From: CAVTOO01 sp963736355
Lineage (GTDB): Bacteria; Pseudomonadota; Alphaproteobacteria; Rhizobiales; Xanthobacteraceae
Length of the DNA stretch: 64,000 nt
NCBI GenBank assembly: GCA_963736355.1
Contig: CAVTOO010000002.1
Span: forward strand, 186,001 to 250,000
Direction: 5' to 3'
In this document: positions 38,242-49,102 of the stretch, one piece after another
Layout: every line of letters begins with the position of its first letter
Numbering within the stretch: position 1 is the first letter of the stretch
Translations under genes and position numbers: made by a program
Notes under the pieces: generated by a model
Told to the model about the DNA's origin: nothing
Database searches by the model: none
Seen by the model: the letters and a program-made list of their open reading frames with translations, nothing else

Positions 38242-38403
38242 ATGCTGAACATCAAATCGTTTCTCAATGACAATTCCGGCGCAACGGCGATCGAGTACGG
38301 CCTCATCGCAGCGCTCGTGTCGGTGGTCATCATCGGCGCGCTGACGACTCTGGGGACCAAGCTGACCTCGACGTTCGCTGCGGTGTCCGCCAAACTGAAG
38401 TGA
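38242..38403 (+). CDS. Flp family type IVb pilin
   Basis: 53 residues from ATG 38242 (GGCGGAGACAAAA upstream): MLNIKSFLNDNSGATAIEYG, then a hydrophobic helix LIAALVSVVIIGALTTLGT and a short C-terminal part. The signature SGATAIEYGLIA includes the Gly-Ala...Glu-Tyr pattern of Flp pilins cut by TadV-like prepilin peptidase. No tad/cpa assembly genes occur in this window, so it is an orphan copy here. Confidence 0.92.
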   Translation: MLNIKSFLNDNSGATAIEYGLIAALVSVVIIGALTTLGTKLTSTFAAVSAKLK

Positions 38404-38532
38404 CAATTCGTTTTCTGGTCTGTTGGCTTATGGCTGAGCTTGCAAATCAGGTCGACACGCCGCCTGGGGTCAAAGCCGGGCGGCGTACTTCTTTTGAGCG
38501 GGGCGTCGTCTCAGCTCGAGTGCGCATCAACA

Positions 38533-38559
38533 AAAAGCCCGGCATCAAGCCGGGCTTTT
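38533..38559. terminator. Bidirectional terminator between pilin and ppdK
   Basis: AAAAGCCCGGC / GCCGGGCTTTT, an 11-base perfect stem with an ATCAA loop. It has T-rich ends on both strands and sits between the convergent pilin and ppdK genes. Confidence 0.85.
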
Positions 38560-38583
38560 GCATTTCATAAGCTGAGCGCAGCA

Positions 38584-41473
<2,890 letters not shown>

Positions 41474-41700
41474 GGGATCACGTTCTGCGGGAGACTGAAG
41501 GGACGATGATGCGGCGCAACAAACACGCTTCCGGCGCACCGCGCAAGCCCGCCAGTCTGGAAAACCACAATGCGAAGCTACCCGTGAGCGGGTGATTTTC
41601 TCGAAGAATGCTCGGCAAGATCGCGGCAAATCCCGCTTTCGCTTTCTTTAAAAAGCGGCGAAATTCGCGGACGATGATGGCGGAGTGGATTACCGCACGC

Positions 41701-41843
41701 TCAGCGCAAAATGCCGAGCCCAAGGATGCCGATGACGATCAGATAGATCGCGACAATGAAATTCAGAAGCCGCGGCATGATGAGAATCAGCACGCCGGCG
41801 ATGAGTCAACGATGGGCTGAAGGTTGGCAATGCTGAAGGTCAT
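41701..41843 (-). CDS. DUF3096 small membrane protein, one frameshift
   Basis: 47 residues once a missing base is restored: MTFSIANLQPIV, then two short hydrophobic helices (LIAGVLILIMPRLLNFIVAI and YLIVIGILGLGILR). ATG 41843 has CAGGAG upstream. The deletion lies near 41806 (GTTG-ACTC for GTTGCACTC), after which the frame continues without fault to TGA at 41701. It is preceded by an exact EcfG-type promoter. DUF3096 proteins are tiny membrane proteins of unknown role. Confidence 0.8.
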
Positions 41844-41873
41844 GGATGCTCCTGGGCGCAAATGGCCAAGGCC

Positions 41874-41898
41874 AACGCATGACAGGCGCGCGGGTTCC
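41874..41898 (-). promoter_or_regulatory. EcfG-type general stress response promoter
   Basis: On the minus strand: GGAAC (41898-41894), 16 bases, CGTT (41877-41874), an exact consensus match. The predicted start near 41867 lies about 24 bases before the DUF3096 ATG at 41843. Confidence 0.75.
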
Positions 41899-41934
41899 AT
41901 CGCGAAACCCGGACGCAGGCATAAAGGCGGAGAA

Positions 41935-43984
41935 TTATCCCGCGATCTTGGAGAAGTCGGCGACGGGGAGCGTCGCGGCGCGGATCTGATTGAGCAGCGT
42001 CAGACGATTTTCGCGCACCGCCTTGTCGTCGGCGTTGACCGTGACCTTGTCGAAGAAGGCGTCGACAGCGGGCCGCAGCTTGGCGAGCGCGGTCATGGCG
42101 GCAGCGAAGTCTTCCTTCGCGACAGCCGCGGCGGCATCCTTTTCGGCAGCGGCGATGGCGATGGCGAGCGTCTTTTCTTCGATCTGATCCAGCTTCGATG
42201 CGTCGACCGCGCCGTTATAGCTCTTGCCGTCTTTCTTCTCTTCGATGCGCAGAATGTTCGCCCCGCGCTTGATGCCGGCGAGCAGTGTTGCCGTCGTCGG
42301 TGTGGAATTTGCCCAGCGCCTCGACGCGGCGCACGACGAGCAGCAAGTCATCTTGCCCTTCGAGCGAGAACACAGCGTCGACGAGATCGTGTCGCGCGCC
42401 CTGCTCGCGCAATTGCACTTTGAGGCGATCGGCGAAGAACGACAGGAGATCTTCCGACTTCGTGATCTTGCCAAGCGGCAGACGCAGATTGTTGTCGACG
42501 AGGATGCGGATCACACCCAACGCCGCACGACGCAGCGCATACGGATTCTTCGAGCCGGTCGGCTTCTCATCGATGGCCCAGAAGCCGGTGAGAATATCCA
42601 GTTTGTCGGCCAGCGCGACGGCGATGCTGACCGGATCGGTCGGCACGCGATCGGTCGGGCCCTGCGGCTTGTAGTGTTCCTCGATGGCGGCGGCGACGCT
42701 TTTGTCCTCGCCCTGCGCCAGCGCGTCGTAGCGACCCATCAGCCCCTGCACTTCGGGAAGTTCGCCGCGACCTCGGTGAGCAGATCGGCCTTCGACAGCT
42801 GCGCCGCGCGCCTGACCTTGGCCACATCGGCGCCTACCAGCGGCGCGAGTTCAACCGCGAGCTTTTCGATCCGCGCGAGGCGCGCAGCCTGCGTGCCGAG
42901 CTTCTCGTGAAACACGATCTGCTCGAACTTGTGGAGGCGATCTTCGAGCTTCGTCTTGAGGTCGGTCTCGTAGAAGAATTTCGCATCCGACAGCCGCGCG
43001 CGGATGACGCGCTCGTTGCCGTGGACGATGGCCGTGCCGCCATCCGACGCCTCGATATTGGCGACGAGGATGAACCTGGACACCAGCATGCCCGATTTGG
43101 GATCGCGCACCACGAAGCATTTCTGGTTGTTGCGGATGGTGGCGCGGATGACTTCGGACGGAATCGACAGAAACTCGTTGTCGAACGAGCCCATCAGCGG
43201 CACCGGCCATTCGACGAGGCCGGAGATTTCCTCCAGCAGCTTCTCGTCCTCGACCACTTCGAAGCCCTGCGCGAAAGCGAGTTGCCGGGCGTCATGCAGG
43301 ATGGTGTTGGCGCGACGCTCGGGATCGAGCACGACCTTGGCGGCCTTGAGCTTGACCACGTAATCGTCGAAGCGCTTCACCGCGATCGCAGCCGGCGCCA
43401 TGAAGCGATGACCCTGCGTGGTGGTGCCGGCTTCGACGCCACCGACGGAGAAGCTGACCGACTTCCGGCTCTTCCATCTCGGTCGAGAAGGTGGCGACGA
43501 TGGAGTGCAGCGGACGCACCCAGCTGAGCGAGCCGGACTTCGCAGACGCCTCGCCCCAGCGCATCGACTTCGGCCAGGGGAAGGTGCGGATGATGACGGG
43601 CAGAATTTCGGCCAGAACCTCGAGCGTCGGGCGGCCGGGCTTGTCGATCAGCGCGATGTAGAAGTCGCCCTTCTTGGGGTCCTTCTGGATTTTTGCCTCG
43701 TCGAGCGACGACAGGCCCGTGGCCTTGAGGAAGCCCTGCACGGCGGCATCGGGGCCACCGACGCGCGGACCTTTGCGTTCTTCCTTCAGATCGGGCTGAC
43801 GCGCGGGAATGCCGTGCACGGTGAGCGCCAGACGGCGCGGCGTCGCAAACGCCTTGGCGCCTTCATAGACGAGACCTTCGGCCACGAGCTTGTCGGTGAC
43901 CATGCGGCGCAGATCGTCGGCCGCCTTCGCCTGCATGCGCGCGGGAATTTCCTCGGAGAAGATTTCAAGCAGAAGATCAGGCAT
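41935..43984 (-). CDS. glyS: Glycine--tRNA ligase beta subunit, three frameshifts
   Basis: Beta subunit of tetrameric glycyl-tRNA synthetase, binding tRNA. Corrected length is about 682 residues. It starts MPDLLLEIFSEEIPARMQAK, then GGPDAAVQGFLKATGLSSLD. The HD-like motif region FDNEFLSIPSEVIRATIRNN and ALADKLDILTGFWAIDEKPT, and a C-terminal anticodon-binding helical domain, follow. Frame changes: near 43464 (+1), near 42756 (-1, CCCG-AAG) and near 42293 (+1). The usual partner glyQ lies upstream. The two are separated by a VOC gene and a DUF559 cassette. Confidence 0.94.
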
Positions 43985-44406
43985 GGGAGTTCTGCGCGCT
44001 CGGCGCGTCTCCCTCCCCCCGCTTGCGGCGGGGAGGGGTCGGGGGTGGGGGGCGTGGTGTGGTGCACGGCCGCGCCGATTGACGACAGGACACCCGGAAC
44101 ATTTTTCAAGACGTCGTTGTTCCAGAAACGAACGACACGATAGCCGCGCGATGACAAAAAGGCCGTTCGGCGATCATCGGCAGCGTTATCCGCGTGCTGT
44201 CCGCCATCCAATTCGATCGCGAGCCTGAGCGTGTGGCTCGCGAAGTCGCAAAAGTAAGGTCCGATCGTCGCCTGACGCCGGAAGTGATGCTGCTTGAAGG
44301 GCGGCTGCCGTAGATGCTGCCAGAGTTTCTTCTCGGCATCGGTCATATCTCGACGCAGCGTGCGGGCTCGCGGGATACGCGTGTCGACGACGGACGGCTT
44401 GCGCAT
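43786..44406 (-). CDS. DUF559 domain protein (Vsr-like endonuclease fold)
   Basis: Predicted nuclease of the restriction-endonuclease-like fold, about 206 residues. The functional domain covers about the first 120. RARTLRRDMTDAEKKLWQHL leads into PYFCDFASHTLRLAIELDGG, QH and the helix GYRVVRFWNNDVLKN. The PD-(D/E)XK-type acidic residues (DF...ELDG) are kept. The start ATG at 44406 touches one inverted repeat, and the frame then reads through the other (TPPTPDPSPPQAGGG) and 199 bases into glyS, so the last 65 residues are probably read-through. Function in this order is unknown. Confidence 0.75.
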   Translation of the reverse strand: MRKPSVVDTRIPRARTLRRDMTDAEKKLWQHLRQPPFKQHHFRRQATIGPYFCDFASHTLRLAIELDGGQHADNAADDRRTAFLSSRGYRVVRFWNNDVLKNVPGVLSSIGAAVHHTTPPTPDPSPPQAGGGRRAERAELPCLIFCLKSSPRKFPRACRRRRPTICAAWSPTSSWPKVSSMKAPRRLRRRAVWRSPCTAFPRVSPI

Positions 44407-44457
44407 CAAGCACCCCCCACCCCTGACCCCTCCCCGCCGCAAGCGGGGGGAGGGGAA
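44007..44457. mobile_element. DUF559 cassette with near-identical inverted ends
   Basis: The DUF559 gene is enclosed by a G/C-rich repeat of about 42 bases at 44009-44056 and its inverted copy at 44407-44457. They differ at only one or two internal positions (GGTCGGGGGT versus GGTCAGGGGT). The unit of about 450 bases fills almost all the space between glyS and the VOC gene. The ends belong to repeat family E, also found without a gene elsewhere in the window. No transposase is present; whether it moved as a unit is inference. Confidence 0.45.
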
Positions 44458-44494
44458 CAGTGCATCCATCTCTAATGAAGCGGCAAGCATCCGT

Positions 44495-44911
44495 TCAGGC
44501 CTTCCCTTCGCGCGCGAGCGTCGGTTCGAGTTCCTGGCCAAAGCCGATATCGTGTCCATCGATATCCTGAATGCCGAACTCAAGTACACGGTAAGGTTGC
44601 TCGCACAATTCATAATCGATGGTGGCGCCGCGCCCCTTCAGCTCGTCAAACATCGCGCGCGCGTCGTCCACCCAGAAATAGACGTTCCACACGCCTTCGC
44701 TGACTTTCCAGTGCGGCACGATGGTGTGGTTTTGCGGCGCCTGCTTCAGCATCAGGAAACAATCGTTGCGGCCGAGAATGGCGAAATGCGGCGGATCGCC
44801 GACGACGTTGCGGCTCTCGAAGCCGACCTGATCGTTCCAGTATTTGAGGCTGCCTGGCAAATCGTTCGCCATCAGGATCGGCGCGTGCAGCTTGAGCTCA
44901 GCGGTGCTCAT
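44495..44911 (-). CDS. VOC family (glyoxalase/bleomycin resistance-like) protein
   Basis: 138 residues from ATG 44911, which overlaps the glyQ stop in ATGA. Beta-alpha-beta-beta-beta VOC fold: LHAPILMANDLPGSLKYWND, NDCFLMLKQAPQN, VWNVYFWVDDARAMFDELKG, EFGIQDIDGHDIGFGQEL. Probable metal/substrate residues are H in KLHAP and E near the C-terminus. The activity cannot be named. Overlapping the glyQ stop suggests co-translation. Confidence 0.88.
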   Translation of the reverse strand: MSTAELKLHAPILMANDLPGSLKYWNDQVGFESRNVVGDPPHFAILGRNDCFLMLKQAPQNHTIVPHWKVSEGVWNVYFWVDDARAMFDELKGRGATIDYELCEQPYRVLEFGIQDIDGHDIGFGQELEPTLAREGKA

Positions 44912-45843
44912 ACGCCGCCTCCGGTCGCAGTCGCAAGCCAGGCTTCGCCGCAGGCCTTGGCCAGTTCGCGCACGCGCAGGATATAGCTCTGACGTTCCGT
45001 TACCGAGATAACGCCGCGCGCATCGAGCAAATTGAAAACGTGGCTGGCCTTGATGCACTGATCGTAGGCCGGCAGCGCCATCAGATGCTTGCGGTTATTG
45101 CCTTCACCGCTCCATCCGTCGCCAAGATATTTGCGGCACGCGCCTTCGGCCATCTTGAACTGCTCGAACAGCATCGTGGTGTCGGCATATTCGAAATTGT
45201 GCCGCGAATATTCCTGCTCGGCCTGAAAGAACACGTCGCCATAGGTGACCTTGTCGGCGCCCTGCCCGCCGTTGAAGTTCAGATCCATGATGCGATCGAC
45301 GCCCTGCAGATAACAGGCGAGACGCTCCAGGCCGTAAGTGAGTTCGCCGGCGACCGGCGAGCACTCGAAACCTGCGACCTGCTGGAAGTAAGTGAACTGC
45401 GACACTTCCATGCCGTCGCACCAGCACTCCCAGCCGAGACCCCAGGCGCCCAGCGTCGGGCTTTCCCAATCGTCCTCGACGAAGCGGATGTCGTGCAGCG
45501 CGGAATCGATGCCGATGGCCGCGAGCGAACGCAGATAGAGATCCTGCAGATCCGGCGGCGATGGCTTCAGAATGACTTGATACTGGTAGTAGTGCTGCAG
45601 GCGGTTGGGGTTCTCGCCGTAGCGGCCATCCTTCGGGCGGCGCGAGGGCTGCACGTAAGCGGCCTTCCACGGGCGCGGACCGAGCGCGCGCAACGTGGTG
45701 GCGGGGTGAAACGTGCCCGCGCCCATTTCCATGTCGTAGGGCTGCAGGATGACGCAGCCCTGTTCCGCCCAGAAACGCTGCAGCGTCAGGATCATGCCCT
45801 GGAAGGAGCGCTCCGGGCGCATGTGCGACGACATATCCGACAT
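44908..45843 (-). CDS. glyQ: Glycine--tRNA ligase alpha subunit
   Basis: Catalytic alpha subunit of class II glycyl-tRNA synthetase, 311 residues, intact. SFQGMILTLQRFWAEQGCVI, the long PYDMEMGAGTFHPATTLRAL and YVQPSRRPKDGRYGENPNRL motif 1-2 region, and WGLGWECWCDGMEVSQFTYF with ELTYGLERLACYLQG (motif 3) are all present. It needs GlyS for activity. The gene starts the glyQ-VOC-DUF559-glyS minus-strand array. Confidence 0.97.
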   Translation of the reverse strand: MSDMSSHMRPERSFQGMILTLQRFWAEQGCVILQPYDMEMGAGTFHPATTLRALGPRPWKAAYVQPSRRPKDGRYGENPNRLQHYYQYQVILKPSPPDLQDLYLRSLAAIGIDSALHDIRFVEDDWESPTLGAWGLGWECWCDGMEVSQFTYFQQVAGFECSPVAGELTYGLERLACYLQGVDRIMDLNFNGGQGADKVTYGDVFFQAEQEYSRHNFEYADTTMLFEQFKMAEGACRKYLGDGWSGEGNNRKHLMALPAYDQCIKASHVFNLLDARGVISVTERQSYILRVRELAKACGEAWLATATGGGV

Positions 45844-46145
45844 GGAATCCTGCTGGAAAATCTTGGAATTAGGGCGGTTTCGCCCCCTGCTCTAACCGCG
45901 CGCCGACGCCGAATCAAGGCGCGGGCGGACCCGTCACATTTAATCGAAACCGGTAACGAGGCCGTAACCGCTGCGGCAGAGCGGTGTCCGAATCGAGGCT
46001 GGTGGTTGGTTTTTGTTAGGGACCGCCCGGCTACCAAGGATGCGCGAAAGGGCCCGGGAGAACCCGGACCTAAAAACTTCGAACCCGTTCGAACCTCCTC
46101 CTCGGAGGCGGCGACAAACAGGTAACGAAGCAAGGGAGAAGTCAG
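45844..46145. other. Intergenic region before a micropeptide gene
   Basis: 302 bases between glyQ (minus) and a 30-residue peptide gene (plus). It holds the GGGCGGTTTCGCCC hairpin (45872-45885) and AACCCGTTCGAACC, a partial palindrome at 46082-46095. No open frame with credible features is seen. Confidence 0.5.
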
Positions 46146-46238
46146 ATGGTTGCGTTTCAGGTGATCGGTGCGGTTCTGGTGCTGCTGTCTCTGGCGGCGA
46201 TGATGTCGGAAGACACCCGCCCCTCCAAGTTCGGTTAG
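46146..46238 (+). CDS. 30-residue membrane micropeptide
   Basis: ATG 46146 with AGGGAGAAG seven bases upstream. It encodes MVAFQVIGAVLVLLSLAAMM followed by SEDTRPSKFG: one hydrophobic helix and a polar C-terminus. The strong ribosome site and the helix composition support a gene. A family A repeat, which could end transcription, begins nine bases after the stop. Function unknown. Confidence 0.55.
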   Translation: MVAFQVIGAVLVLLSLAAMMSEDTRPSKFG

Positions 46239-46246
46239 TCCTTCTG

Positions 46247-46295
46247 GAGCATGATCTTTTCCGAAAACCGGTTTCCACTTTTCGGGATCATGCTC
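46247..46295. repeat. Dispersed palindromic repeat, family A
   Basis: GAGCATGATC ... AAAACCGGTTTCCACTTTT ... GATCATGCTC: a palindrome with GCATGATC/GATCATGC arms and a CCGAAAACCGG...TTTTCGG inner stem. Related copies are at 47509-47556 and 53634-53684. Confidence 0.85.
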
Positions 46296-46406
46296 ACGCC
46301 CAAGTTTTACTGGACGACCTCCAGGCTTGCTGCCGGCCCTCAAGGCGATGCCCCGCCTAAGGCCGGCACAAGTGTTTTTAGAGCTATCTAGCTGTAAAGT
46401 TTCGAT

Positions 46407-46592
46407 TTATTCCGGGCGCCAGACGCCCGTCTTGGGGTCAAGCCGCAGCCGCGGCAGCCGCTCTTTCACGACCGCCTCCGACATCCGCTGCTCGTTCAAT
46501 TCGCGCTCGACGCGGCGAACAAGGCGCGTCACGACGCGGGCCAGGATCGCACTTCCCAGCGCCCCAAACGCCCAAACCACAAATCGCGGCAT
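46407..46592 (-). CDS. Small membrane protein of unknown function
   Basis: 61 residues from ATG 46592, with GAGAGGAAT directly upstream: MPRFVVWAFGALGSAILARV, then a basic helix RLVRRVERELNEQRMSEAVV and the tail RLDPKTGVWRPE. One N-terminal membrane helix with a cytosolic charged part. Similar short proteins are frequent in this order near tRNA methyltransferase genes, but the function is unknown. Confidence 0.65.
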   Translation of the reverse strand: MPRFVVWAFGALGSAILARVVTRLVRRVERELNEQRMSEAVVKERLPRLRLDPKTGVWRPE

Positions 46593-46720
46593 ATTCCATT
46601 CCTCTCTGCCCCTTGGTTCCAGTCTGGGGCCAGCATCGCGGCGAAGCTGTGGCGGAGCCCGAGGCACGGCCGGAGACGTAACGCCGCATCAGGCGGGTCG
46701 TTTCAAGGTATTTAAATACC

Positions 46721-47488
46721 TTAATCCCCCAGGACCAACGGCGTGGCGTCGCGCAGCACCGATTCCGCCTGCGGCGCGTCGAGCGTCAGCCGGTCGAGCA
46801 ACCGCAGCGGACCGCGCGCGCCCTTGGTGGCCTCGACCAGAATGCGAATGGCCGCAGTGCCCGCGCGCGGGTGCACCGGCTTGACGGCGACATCGCCGAA
46901 GCCGCGTGCGAGTGCGGCGAGCACGTCGGCCAATCCATCCGCGCGCCAGATCAGCGTCAGCGTCCCGGAGGGTTTGAGGATACGACGCGCCGCGTGAACG
47001 AAGGCGTCGAGCGTCGTGCCGTCGGCAGCATGCGCGGCCTCGCGCAGCGCATCCGGCGAACGCTGGTGGCGCGCCGAATCGGTGAAGGGTGGATTGGTCA
47101 TCACGCGATCGAAGGAATCGGGCCCCAACCCGGCGTCGGTGAATTGCGCCGCGGAGGCTGTGACATCGAGTGCGACGGTGCGTGCGGGAATTGCGTTCAG
47201 CGCAATATTCGCCGTCGCGAGTGCAACAAGTTCAGATTCGCGCTCGACCAGCGTCAGGTCGACGCCGGAGACGCGCGCAGCCAAGGCCAATCCCGCCGCA
47301 CCGACGCCCGCGCCGAGATCGGCCACGCGATCGCCCGCACGCGCCGGCACGCAGGCCGCAAGCAGCATGGCGTCATGACCGGCGCGGTGGCCGCTGCGCA
47401 ACTGGCGCAGCCGCAGACGCCCGCCGAGAAACGCGTCTTCGGTAAAATCGGCCGGTGCGTCAGCCCCTGATCCGACGACTGAACTCAC
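46721..47488 (-). CDS. tRNA1(Val) (adenine-N6)-methyltransferase-like protein
   Basis: 255-residue class I SAM methyltransferase. DAFLGGRLRLRQLRSGHRAG is followed by the SAM loop RVADLGAGVGAAGLALAAR and the NPPF motif of N6-adenine methyltransferases (DRVMTNPPFTDSARHQ). The GTG start at 47488 is about 20 bases after a family A repeat. The TrmN6/YfiC assignment rests on NPPF plus the YfiC-like GH(R/D)xxxDAML motif. It could modify another RNA. Confidence 0.85.
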   Translation of the reverse strand: MSSVVGSGADAPADFTEDAFLGGRLRLRQLRSGHRAGHDAMLLAACVPARAGDRVADLGAGVGAAGLALAARVSGVDLTLVERESELVALATANIALNAIPARTVALDVTASAAQFTDAGLGPDSFDRVMTNPPFTDSARHQRSPDALREAAHAADGTTLDAFVHAARRILKPSGTLTLIWRADGLADVLAALARGFGDVAVKPVHPRAGTAAIRILVEATKGARGPLRLLDRLTLDAPQAESVLRDATPLVLGD

Positions 47489-47508
47489 TCAAATTCCCTT
47501 ATTTGTTT

Positions 47509-47556
47509 GCGCATGATCTTGTCCGAAAACCGGTACCCACTTTTCGGGATCATGCG
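47509..47556. repeat. Dispersed palindromic repeat, family A (second copy)
   Basis: GCGCATGATC ... AAAACCGGTACCCACTTTTC ... GATCATGCG. It lies between the tRNA methyltransferase start and the DUF2007 stop, and the DUF2007 stop codon TGA (47552-47550) is formed within it. Confidence 0.85.
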
Positions 47557-47780
47557 TCATCTGGACGAAGTTCATGACCCAGACCGGCGTCGATCACGAT
47601 CTGGCGCGCGGCGGCGATGTCTTCGGCGCCGACCAGGACCCTGCGCGGCAGGATGCCGAGCGAGCCGTCGAGCACGCTCATGTTCTGATCGAACACCATG
47701 TGGCCGATGCCGGCGCCGTCCAAAAGCGCGCCGACCGCGGAAATGAGCACGGCGTCGTTGGTCCGGATCAGTTCGCGCAC
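47550..47780 (-). CDS. DUF2007 domain protein
   Basis: 76 residues from GTG 47780 (MRELIRTNDAVLISAVGALL), with GAGAGG upstream. The frame is open further up, but the DUF2007 domain starts here. DGAGIGHMVFDQNMSVLDGS and LPRRVLVGAEDIAAARQIVI match the two-strand/helix domain also found as a signal-transduction-type ligand domain. It is divergent from the polyprenyl synthase. The last codons and stop come from a family A repeat. Confidence 0.88.
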   Translation of the reverse strand: MRELIRTNDAVLISAVGALLDGAGIGHMVFDQNMSVLDGSLGILPRRVLVGAEDIAAARQIVIDAGLGHELRPDDA

Positions 47781-47949
47781 CGCCACCTCTCGTCTCCCGC
47801 CCCGAATTTGCCCAATCGCCTCGCCGGGCGAACCGGCACTATGCACCATCGCCTCGTCAAGTGCCCATTCGAGCCACTTGCCGCGCGCAGCCAGCGTTTC
47901 TATTGTCCACTGAAAGTTGGCCGAGGAATAGCCCACAGGGAGTGCGGAA

Positions 47950-48960
47950 TTGGCGGTTGTCGTCCCCTTTGAAAGTCCGTCCGGAGCGTCGATCGAAACT
48001 CTGGTGGCACTCGTTGCACCCGACATGGCGCGGGTGAATACGACGATTCTGTCGCGGACCGGCTCCGAGGTGACGATGATCCCGGAAGTCGCCAATCATC
48101 TGATTTCCTCCGGCGGCAAACGACTGCGGCCGATGCTGACGCTGGCGATGGCGCAACTCGCAGGCTATGGCGGCGAAGGCCATATCAAGCTCGCGGCGGC
48201 CGTGGAGTTCATGCACACCGCGACGCTTTTGCATGACGACGTCGTCGATCAGAGCGACATGCGGCGCGGCAAGCTCGCGGCACGCATGCTGTGGGGCAAT
48301 GAGGCGAGCGTGCTGGTCGGCGATTTCCTGCTCGGCCAGGCGTTTCGCATGATGGTGGAAGTCGGATCGCTGCGCGCGCTGGAAATTCTGTCGGCGGCCG
48401 CGGCGACGATTGCCGAGGGCGAAGTGGCGCAGCTTGCGGCTGCGAAAAATACCTCCACCACCGAGGACGAATATCTCAACGTCGTGCGCGGCAAGACGGC
48501 CGAACTGTTCGCCGCCGCCTGCGAAGTCGGCCCGGTGATCGCGGCGAAGCCGAAGGCCGAAGAGGCCGCATGCCGGTCCTACGGCATGAATCTCGGCATT
48601 GCATTCCAGCTCGTCGACGACTCGCTCGACTATGGCGGCAAGGCCGCCAAGCTCGGCAAGAATGTCGGCGACGATTTCCGCGAAGGAAAGATCACGCTGC
48701 CGGTGGTGCTGGCGTTCCGCCGCGGCAACGATACCGAACGCGCCTTCTGGACGCGCACGCTGCAGCACGGCGAAATCAAGGACGGCGATCTCGACCACGC
48801 CATCGGCCTGATGACGCGCCACCGCACGCTCGACGACACCATCGCGCGCGCACGGCATTATGGCGATATCGCCGTCGATGCGCTCGGGCTGTTCCCGCCG
48901 TCACAGATGAAGACCGCGCTCGAGCAGGTCGTGGCGTTCTGCGTGGCGCGATCGCATTAG
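47950..48960 (+). CDS. ispB: Polyprenyl (octa/decaprenyl) diphosphate synthase
   Basis: 336-residue trans-prenyltransferase making the long side chain for ubiquinone. Both Asp-rich motifs are seen: LLHDDVVDQSDMRRG (first) and FQLVDDSLDYGGKAA (second). SGGKRLRPMLTLAM is the IPP-binding region. The start is TTG 47950 (MAVVVPFE), preceded by AGGGAGTG. The chain length (8-10 units) cannot be decided from this reading. The substrate comes from the dxs/ispE pathway encoded in the same window. Confidence 0.92.
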   Translation: MAVVVPFESPSGASIETLVALVAPDMARVNTTILSRTGSEVTMIPEVANHLISSGGKRLRPMLTLAMAQLAGYGGEGHIKLAAAVEFMHTATLLHDDVVDQSDMRRGKLAARMLWGNEASVLVGDFLLGQAFRMMVEVGSLRALEILSAAAATIAEGEVAQLAAAKNTSTTEDEYLNVVRGKTAELFAAACEVGPVIAAKPKAEEAACRSYGMNLGIAFQLVDDSLDYGGKAAKLGKNVGDDFREGKITLPVVLAFRRGNDTERAFWTRTLQHGEIKDGDLDHAIGLMTRHRTLDDTIARARHYGDIAVDALGLFPPSQMKTALEQVVAFCVARSH

Positions 48961-48973
48961 CGAGCGCCTACGC

Positions 48974-49078
48974 CCTCATCCTGAGGAGCGCCTGTAAGGC
49001 GCGTCTCGAAGGATGAGGCTGGCCAGACAATCTCATGGTTCGAGACGGTCGCTACGCGACCTCCTCACCATGAGGGTC
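48974..49078. repeat. Dispersed repeat, family D (paired hairpins)
   Basis: CCTCATCCTGAGGAGCGCC ... CTCGAAGGATGAGG, then CTCATGGTTCGAGACGG ... CTCCTCACCATGAGGG. This is the inverted and reordered counterpart of 10747-10835. It lies between convergent ispB and ispE and is probably a transcription stop. Confidence 0.85.
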
Positions 49079-49102
49079 GTTCCTCCCAGCGGCAATGCCG
49101 CC

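Noticed and set aside
46080..46100. CGAACCCGTTCGAACC as a tRNA T-loop
   Set aside because: It resembles a GTTCGAACC T-loop, but no acceptor stem, anticodon arm or 3' CCA context could be found around it.
45940..46343. Minus-strand open frames across the glyQ-peptide gap
   Set aside because: Translations are Arg/His/Gly-rich with no domain, and they overlap the better supported 30-residue plus-strand gene.
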